Positions 56,311 through 64,000 of a stretch of 64,000 bases of DNA are shown piece after piece. The DNA comes from Limnomonas spitsbergensis (Eukaryota > Chlorophyta > Chlorophyceae > Chlamydomonadales), in the NCBI GenBank assembly GCA_037349105.1, contig JAYJMM010000069.1, positions 372,001 to 436,000 of the forward strand, read 5' to 3'. The notes beneath the pieces were generated by a model. That model had not been told where the DNA came from. It searched no databases and saw nothing but the letters and a program-made list of their open reading frames with translations. Every line of letters begins with the position of its first letter. Position 1 is the stretch's first letter. The translations under genes were made by a program, and so were the position numbers.

Positions 56311-59300
56311 TATCTCAGTGAATGGTGTAGAATGCTTATCGCATGGCCACTCATGCCTAGAGCGGTTAAGGGAACCAACTACAACCGGGCCGGATGCCTC
56401 AGTCTCCCGCAATCCTTCGCATGCAATCACACCATTGCATGAACATACATGTATCGAGACATATACCATGTATATGTCACCATGGCATACTTTTAAAAGC
56501 CGGCCTATGTTATCTCAGTGAATGGTGTTTAAGAATGCTTGTCGCGTGCCTGGCCATGCCTAGAGCGGTTAGTTAAGGGAACCAACCGGGATGCCTCAGT
56601 CTCCGCAATCCTTAGCATGCAATCACACCATTGCATGAACAGACATTTACTGAAGCAGGTACCAATCACATATCACCATTGCGCGCTTTCAAAAGCCGGC
56701 CTATGTTATCTATCTCAGTGAATGGTGTATAATGCTTATCGCGTGGCCATGCCTAGAGCGGTTGAGTAAACCAACCGGGACTGGATGCCTCAATCTCCTG
56801 CAATCCTTTGCATGCAATCACACCATTGCATGAACAGACATTTATCGAGGCAGATACCAAGCATATGTCACCATGGTGTGCCTTCAAAGCCGGCCTATGT
56901 TATGTTAGTGAATGGTGTACAATGCGTATCGCGTGGCCATGCCTAGAGCGGTTGAGGGAACCAACCGGGATGCCTTTTTATCTCGCAATCCTTCACATGC
57001 AATCACACCATTGCATGAACATACATTTACTGAAGTAGGCACCAATCATATGTCACCATAGCGCGCTTCTGAAAGCCGGCCTATCAATGTTATTTCAGTG
57101 AATGGTGTAGAATGCTTATCGCATGGCCTTGCCTAGAGCGGTTGAGGGAACCAACCGGGATGCCTCAGTCTCCGCAATCCTTCGCATGCAATCACACCAT
57201 TGCATGAACAGACATGTATCGAGGCAGATACCAATCACATTTCACCATTGCGCGCTTTCAAAAGCCGGCCTATGTTATCTCAGTGAATGGTGTAGAATGC
57301 TTATCGCGTGACCATGCCTAGGGCGGTTGAGGGAACCAACCGGGATGCCTTAGTCTCCTGCAATCCTTCGCATGCAATCACACCATTGCATGAACATACA
57401 TGTATCGAGGCAGATACCAAGCATATGTCACCATGGCGTGCAATCAAAAGCCGGCCTATGTTATTTCAGTGAATGGTGTAGAATGCTTATCGCATGGCCT
57501 TGCCTAGAGCTGTTGAGGGAACCAACCAGGATGCCTCAGTCTCCGCAATCCTTCGCATGCAATCACACCATTGCATGAACAGAGATTTACTTAAGCAGGT
57601 ACCAATTACATATCACCATTTCGCGCTTTCAAAAGCCGGCCTATGTTATCTATCTCAGTATTGGTGTAGAATGCTTAACGCGTGGCCATGCCTACAGCGG
57701 TTGAGGGAACCAACCGGGATGTCTCAGTCTCCGCAATCCTTCGCATGCAATCACACCATTGCATGAACATACATGTATCGAGACATATACCATGTATATG
57801 TCACCACGGCATACTTTTAAAAGCCGGCCTATGTTATCTCAGTGAATGGTGTTTAAGAATGCTTGTCGCGTGCCTGGCCATGCCTAGAGCGGTTAGTTCA
57901 GGGAACCAACCGGGATGCCTCAGTCTCCGCAATCCTTAGCATGCAATCACACCATTGCATGAACAGACATTTACTGAAGCAGGTACCAATCACATATCAC
58001 CATTGCGCGCTTTCAAAAGCCGGCCTATGTTATCTATCTCAGTGAATGGTGTATAATGCTTATCGCGTGGCCATGCCTAGAGCGGTTGAGTAAACCAACC
58101 GGGACTGGATGCCTCAATCTCCTGCAATCCTTTGCATGCAATCACACCATTGCATGAACAGACATTTATCGAGGCAGATACCAAGCATATGTCACCATGG
58201 TGTGCCTTCAAAGCCGGCCTATGTTATGTTAGTGAATGGTGTACAATGCGTATCGCGTGGCCATGCCTAGAGCGGTTGAGGGAACCAACCGGGATGCCTT
58301 TTTATCTCGCAATCCTTCACATGCAATCACACCATTGCATGAACATACATTTACTGAAGTAGGCACCAATCATATGTCACCATAGCGCGCTTCTAAAAGC
58401 CGGCCTATCAATGTTATTTCAGTGAATGGTGTAGAATGCTTATCGCATGGCCTTGCCTAGAGCGGTTGAGGGAACCAACCGGGATGCCTCAGTCTCCGCA
58501 ATCCTTCGCATGCAATCACACCATTGCATGAACAGACATGTATCGAGGCAGATACCAATCACATTTCACCATTGCGCGCTTTCAAAAGCCGGCCTATGTT
58601 ATCTCAGTGAATGGTGTAGAATGCTTATCGCGTGACCATGCCTAGGGCGGTTGAGGGAACCAACCGGGATGCCTTAGTCTCCTGCAATCCTTCGCATGCA
58701 ATCACACCATTGCATGAACATACATGTATCGAGGCAGATACCAAGCATATGTTACCATGGCGTGCAATCAAAAGCCGGCCTATGTTATTTCAGTGAATGG
58801 TGTAGAATGCTTATCGCATGGCCTTGCCTAGAGCTGTTGAGGGAACCAACCGGGATGCCTCAGTCTCCGCAATCCTTCGCATGCAATCACACCATTGCAT
58901 GAACAGAGATTTACTTAAGCAGGTACCAATTACATATCACTATTTCGCGCTTTCAAAAGCCGGCCTATGTTATCTATCTCAGTATTGGTGTAGAATGCTT
59001 AACGCGTGGCCATGCCTACAGCGGTTGAGGGAACCAACCGGGATGTCTCAGTCTCCGCAATCCTTCGCATGCAATCACACCATTGCATGAACATACATGT
59101 ATCGAGACATATACCATGTATATGTCACCATGGCATACTTTTAAAAGCCGGCCTATGTTATCTCAGTGAATGGTGTTTAAGAATGCTTGTCGCGTGCCTG
59201 GCCATGCCTAGAGCGGTTAGTTCAGGGAACCAACCGGGATGCCTCAGTCTCCGCAATCCTTAGCATGCAATCACACCATTGCATGAACAGACATTTACTG

Positions 59301-60509
59301 AAGCAGGTACCAATCACATATCACCATTGCGCGCTTTCAAAAGCCGGCCTATGTTATCTATCTCAGTGAATGGTGTATAATGCTTATCGCGTGGCCATGC
59401 CTAGAGCGGTTGAGTAAACCAACCGGGACTGGATGCCTCAATCTCCTGCAATCCTTTGCATGCAATCACACCATTGCATGAACAGACATTTATCGAGGCA
59501 GATACCAAGCATATGTCACCATGGTGTGCCTTCAAAGCCGGCCTATGTTATGTTAGTGAATGGTGTACAATGCGTATCGCGTGGCCATGCCTAGAGCGGT
59601 TGAGGGAACCAACCGGGATGCCTTTTTATCTCGCAATCCTTCACATGCAATCACACCATTGCATGAACATACATTTACTGAAGTAGGCACCAATCATATG
59701 TCACCATAGCGCGCTTCTAAAAGCCGGCCTATCAATGTTATTTCAGTGAATGGTGTAGAATGCTTATCGCATGGCCTTGCCTAGAGCGGTTGAGGGAACC
59801 AACCGGGATGCCTCAGTCTCCGCAATCCTTCGCATGCAATCACACCATTGCATGAACAGACATGTATCGAGGCAGATACCAATCACATTTCACCATTGCG
59901 CGCTTTCAAAAGCCGGCCTATGTTATCTCAGTGAATGGTGTAGAATGCTTATCGCGTGACCATGCCTAGGGCGGTTGAGGGAACCAACCGGGATGCCTTA
60001 GTCTCCTGCAATCCTTCGCATGCAATCACACCATTGCATGAACATACATGTATCGAGGCAGATACCAAGCATATGTCACCATGGCGTGCAATCAAAAGCC
60101 GGCCTATGTTATTTCAGTGAATGGTGTAGAATGCTTATCGCATGGCCTTGCCTAGAGCTGTTGAGGGAACCAACCGGGATGCCTCAGTCTCCGCAATCCT
60201 TCGCATGCAATCACACCATTGCATGAACAGAGATTTACTTAAGCAGGTACCAATTACATATCACCATTTCGCGCTTTCAAAAGCCGGCCTATGTTATCTA
60301 TCTCAGTATTGGTGTAGAATGCTTAACGCGTGGCCATGCCTACAGCGGTTGAGGGAACCAACCGGGATGTCTCAGTCTCCGCAATCCTTCGCATGCAATC
60401 ACACCATTGCATGGACATAGATTTACTGAAGCTGGTAACAATCACATATCACCATTTCGCGCTTTCAAAAGCCGGCCTATGTTATCTATCTCAGTGAATG
60501 GTGTAGAAT
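56311..60509 (+). repeat. 184-200-bp satellite in 1324-bp seven-monomer higher-order repeats
   Basis: TATCTCAGTGAATGGTGT-type monomer starts are at about 56311, 56511, 56711, 56901, 57091, 57276, 57462, 57651 and 57835. The seven spacings from 56511 sum to 1324 bp. The pattern recurs at +1324 and +2648 almost without change, while monomers within one block differ clearly. Conserved words are GCATGCAATCACACCATTGC and AAAGCCGGCCTATGTTAT. Short open frames here are repeat artefacts. Confidence 0.95.
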
Positions 60510-61082
60510 GCATGCGACGGCTAAAAGTTGAGAGCACCGGTTGTGAGGGCATGGGTGTGATACCGGTGCTAGTAGGTGGCAGCGTATAACAAAATAATCG
60601 TATTCAGCAAAGATGACAATTCATATGCCTGGAATTTCCATTCCAAGTTGACCGGTTTTTATCCTTACTTCTCTAACCTTCACACCGTTCGGACGTTCCC
60701 TACCAGCCCCACGCGGGTCTAAACATGTACACATATCCTCCTTCTGAATTTGCGCGCTTGGACAACGACAACATCGCATTCATTCAGCCCTCTTCAAAAG
60801 ACAGAAGAAACCCCATGATAAACTGTTCATTATAAGTAACTACATACTTTAGGACCAAGTAAGAATACCAGATAAATTCAGACTGTTATGAGCAAGTAAA
60901 TCAAAATCAGGCCATGGGTAAAACAGCAACATAAGACACCTATGAATGCGCCTCTCGTAGATCGCCAGGTTCCATCATGCTTGATGTCACTACTAGGCAA
61001 GACTGAAGTCAGACAGGACCGAAGTCACTAGGCATGACTGAAATCAGCAGGCACGACCGAAGTCACAAGGCATGACAGAAAT
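60510..61082. other. Spacer, no gene seen
   Basis: AT-richer unique sequence with a short tandem of ACTGAAGTCA/ACCGAAGTCAC-type words at 60998-61072. It is probably the 3' flank of the peptidase-like gene. Confidence 0.5.
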
Positions 61083-63565
61083 CTATGAGAAAGTCAAGAG
61101 TTCGTGAAGCACTACAACTCGTAGTCGGTACATGTCCTTCTGGGTGAAGCTGAAATTCTGCACTCCTGAAGGGGAGGGTGCATGGGCGCATGGCATGATA
61201 GCATGGGCGCACGGGAATGTTCGTGGGCACATGGGACGGGTGCATGGGCGAATGGGAAGAATGCATGGATGCACGTGAAGGGGGCAGGGGCGCATGGGGA
61301 AGGAATGAAGGATGCATGGGCGCAGGGGAAGATCATATGGGCCCATGGGGAAGGGTGCATGGTGAGGGGTGCATGAGTCGAGGGGAACGGTGCATGGGCA
61401 CATGGGAAGGGTGCATGGGCGCATGTAGCAAAACGCAAGTGTATCACATGTTTAAATTTACCTCGTCAAGTGGGTCCATGACGAATAGCCTCTTGCCCGG
61501 AACATCCACCACAACTCCGATCCAGTGGTTCTTGTTCACATTCACAAGGAAGAAGAAACGCTGTGTGTCCTCCAGCACTGCCCATTTGAACTTCGGGTAC
61601 ACGTAGGAGCCTGCTGGCTCCGGGACCAGCAAACCCGCAAACTGGGGGTTTGAAGAATACAACCCTTGGTAACGACGTCTCCTTGTTGCGCACCTACAGA
61701 GGGGAGGAAATAACAGATTCTCATAATTTTCTTACTGTCCAATGAGCTACTGAATTATACCGGATCAAGGCTGCATTTCTCATACGAAAGGATAAGGGCA
61801 AAGCATGAAGCAATCATATGCACTCAATAAAACATTGCAGTCTTATACAGCCTCAATACAGGCAAGTGAAAACAACATAGATGACACCAACCTGAAGGAG
61901 GTTCATGTAGGCGTTCATGACATCGCACTTGAGCCATTGCTTTGGTGCGAGGCTGAGGAGGGCGCCCCATGTGACCCTGCTTTGAGCTGACTTGACGGCA
62001 TCCGGCTCCATGAAGCACCTTTCTGTCTCAAAAGTCTCTCGCCAGCTCCCTGCTACTGCTGAGCTGACCTCAGCCAAGGTGCACGGCAACGCATGCTGCA
62101 CCACCGTGGTCATCTTGGTCAGGTTCATAGCTGACTCTGCTGCGCCCAAGGCCCTCCATGCTCGCTGCTCACATGTGACGGTATGAGGCTCAAGCTCTCG
62201 CTCGGGACCTCCACTAGACAGGACCTCCGCTACCTCCCCGCGCGTAGGCTGCGGTGAGTCCAGGCACATGGGCATTCCGGCCGAAAACCCCGCCTCCTCC
62301 ACCTCCTCTCCCTCCTTGCTAGATTCGATGAAAATGAAGCCGCTGGATCCTGTCCTGTCCTTCCAACTGTATGAAATGCGAGCCGAGAGTGCTGCAGCAC
62401 TCGCACACTCTAAAGCAAGCTTGGCTGCACTCAAAACTTCCTGCTTGTGCTGACGCTGGTTTTGCCCCATAGCGGTCCGAGACGCATCATGATGACGCTT
62501 TGCTTTAGCAGCGTATTGCTGGGTCAGCACGTATGCTCGTTCGCTTGCAATCACCAGATCGGACCCATCGCTGTGCCAAGAAGGAAGGGTGAGCAGCTCG
62601 CGCAGACGGGCCTGGCGGCAGGGCAGCACGCCTATGAGGGGTTGACAAAAAGGGGCAGTGATTGTGTCACAGGGGTTTAGGGTGTGCATGTTTTCAGGAG
62701 TTAAGGGTGTTCAGGGGTTAAGGGTTCATGTTTCCAGGGGTTTTGGGTGTTCAGAGGTTACGAGTGTGCAGTGTCCAGGGGTTCAGGGGTTCAATGCTCA
62801 GGGGTTAAGGGTGTGCAGTTTCCAGGGGTCCCCCATGCGCCCCTCTGGAACAAGCGCCTCAACCATGGATTCCAAGTGTGCGGATATCTCCATGGTTCAT
62901 CATCTATTATTGTCTAGTATACCGGAAACCTTCTGCAGAAGATGAGCTTGGAATTGCTCGCCACTTCCTTGTGCATAACGATGTGAATCTTACTGTGAGC
63001 AATGGTTTCGAGAACCAAGGCGCTGGCTCTTTCCCCTCTGCCAAGGTGCTGTCCAACCTCTGTATGTATCGCTGCAAGCAAATTTTTAAAAGCACACATT
63101 TTCAAAGCATGGCCCTGACAAATGATTACATGCGTCTGCCGTTCCCTTGTGCCCATGCATCCCTCTCATGCACGCATGTCCCCTTCCCATGCGCTCAAGC
63201 AATCTTCTCATGCCCCCTTCACATGCTGATGAATTACCTGCTGCATATTGGGAGAGCCAAATGCTGCTGCGAGGTCCATCACTAGCTGTAACTTGCAAAC
63301 GTTCCCTCCCAATTCTTGCAGCCCCAGCCGGTAGAAGACTTGATCAGGGCCCATGGTCGAAATACCTAAATACAGTTAGAGAAGTTCATGTGATTGCTTA
63401 CTTTATTGAACATGCATCATGTCTTCTTATGTATTAAGCCAAGGATGCGGGCCTACTCTGGTGTGGGTACGTACCCTGAATGACGTCCGTTCCTGCTTGA
63501 AGTCTCTCCGTCCACGCGGAACGGAACGTCGGCGAGTGCTTCTGGATCTTGTCAGATTGCTTCAT
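61083..63565 (-). CDS. Ulp1/C48-peptidase-like protein, at least six exons, catalytic Cys not visible
   Basis: Exons on the complement: 63565-63475 (start ATG, MKQSDKIQKHSPTFR), 63365-63238, 63059-62994, possibly 62913 to about 62830, 62611-61892, about 61693-61462, 61157-61083 (stop). The first three join in frame. 62611-61892 ends SLAPKQWLKCDVMNAYMNLL, the Ulp1 N-terminal WL.D..vN...LL motif. The next exon has FFFLVNVNKNHWIGVVVD (catalytic His) and RLFVMDPLDE (catalytic Asp), and the last reads FTQKDMYRLRVVVLHELL like the C-terminal helix. The segment normally between them, with the oxyanion Gln and catalytic Cys, is missing. That gap is a minisatellite. The 61892/61693 join breaks frame, but donor 61887 with an acceptor before 61664 restores it with GT-AG. 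It could be a pseudoenzyme, a decayed gene or a transposon-derived Ulp1. Confidence 0.65.
61170..61437. repeat. GCATGGG minisatellite inside the peptidase-like gene
   Basis: Irregular GTGCATGGGCGCATGGGAAG units of 14-30 bp lie between the His/Asp exon and the last exon. Related CATGC-rich text occurs in another intron at 63143-63228. Confidence 0.88.
62660..62830. repeat. AGGGGTTTAGGGTGT-type degenerate telomeric repeats in intron
   Basis: GGGGTTTAGGGTGTGCATG, TTCAGGGGTTAAGGGT and related words are repeated about eight times just upstream (minus strand) of exon 62611-61892. Confidence 0.8.
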
Positions 63566-63657
63566 TTGCACCACTCACAGTTTCTGGTGTGACGAGCAAT
63601 CAATATATAAGGGGAATAAACAAACGGGAGATTTCGAAGTGAAATCTGTGAACAATA

Positions 63658-63731
63658 GGGTAAACAGGGTTTTCGGACGCAGATAGAGGTGGAATTCCAC
63701 CTCTATGTCCGAAAACCCTGTTTACCCTGTT
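63658..63731. repeat. Near-perfect 74-bp palindrome 93 bp upstream of the peptidase-like start codon
   Basis: GGGTAAACAGGGTTTTCGGA pairs with TCCGAAAACCCTGTTTACCC, and GATAGAGGTGGAA with TTCCACCTCTAT, around a GAATTC centre. A few extra bases (GCA/CTGC) on the left are the only mismatch. It could form a cruciform, be a small foldback element, or be a promoter feature. Confidence 0.9.
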
Positions 63732-63856
63732 GGCCATGTACGTCGATGCCAAAGCTCATCTCGTGAGATTTGAATCATGAATACAAGGCGTTCTCCAATT
63801 CCTTCAATTGTACACGTCGTGATAATGTGATTGCGCGCCAGTTTCTACAGGGAACG

Positions 63857-64000
63857 ATGAATCATGAAGTTGACCTTGGATTGTACGCTGTGCCGGGAGT
63901 GATGCTGCACAAGACCCTTTTAAAAACAATACGCATACACCGCGAAGCAGTTTTCGATCTGAACAGGAAGAAAGAAGACACTCTCTCTTTCAGCATCTTA
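63857..64000 (+). CDS. Open partial frame at the window edge, unknown
   Basis: From ATG 63857 (MNHEVDLGLYAVPGVMLHK) the frame is open for 48 codons to the end of the window. TTTCTACAG just upstream looks like an acceptor, so this may be an internal exon. Charged residues near the end (HREAVFDLNRKKEDTL) look protein-like. No family is recognised. Confidence 0.35.
   Translation, partial: MNHEVDLGLYAVPGVMLHKTLLKTIRIHREAVFDLNRKKEDTLSFSIL

Noticed and set aside
56311..60509. Repeated 60-90 codon frames containing SAILRMQSHHCMN
   Set aside because: They follow the satellite monomer period and change frame between monomers. There is no splice structure.

Overview
The window looks like nuclear DNA of a flagellate green alga. 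Its genes have many small exons with GT-AG introns. TTTAGGG/CCCTAAA plant-type telomere-like motifs are scattered through introns and spacers. One gene is a flagellar-length kinase. An extremely repeat-rich prasinophyte such as Cymbomonas or Pyramimonas would fit, but that assignment is inference. I see no bacterial operons, rRNA, confident tRNA or CRISPR.

Layout. 1-1102: minisatellites and spacer. 1103-9355 (+): nine exons of an LF4/MOK-type MAP-kinase-like gene, 5' end outside the window. 9356-12041: spacer with SINE-like repeats. 12042-14017 (-): a URI-type prefoldin. 14457-16655 (+): a divergent CK1-like kinase, head-to-head with URI. 16656-19668: spacer with a 20-21-bp minisatellite and another SINE-like copy. 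19669-20773 (+): three exons coding a HIRAN domain of an HLTF/RAD5-like protein, with no helicase exons visible. 20774-43989: about 23 kb of tandem repeat in two adjoining arrays, a 44-bp unit and then a G-rich 42/43-bp unit with nested higher-order structure. 43990-55243: a palindrome with about 5.2-kb arms and an 0.9-kb loop. Its arms hold decayed copies of a multi-exon gene resembling PD-(D/E)XK-nuclease/kinase fusions, and each arm holds a TIR-bounded segment. 56311-60509: a satellite of 184-200-bp monomers arranged in 1324-bp seven-monomer higher-order repeats. 61083-63565 (-): an Ulp1/C48-peptidase-like gene with the catalytic Cys segment not visible. 63857-64000: an open partial frame.

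The most unusual signal is in the introns. In the LF4-like gene, nearly every exon is flanked by one to five decayed partial copies of its own 5' or 3' edge, including the splice site. Some intronic minisatellites appear to be seeded from such copies. Weaker cases occur in the CK1-like and HIRAN genes. I call these exon-edge echoes. They suggest that junction duplication is a recurrent process in this genome, feeding intron growth and minisatellite birth.

The LF4-like kinase (flagellar length), URI (prefoldin/RNA polymerase assembly) and HIRAN protein (replication-fork repair) are unrelated housekeeping functions and do not form a pathway. Long open frames inside the 42-bp arrays arise because 42 is a multiple of three, and I do not treat them as genes.
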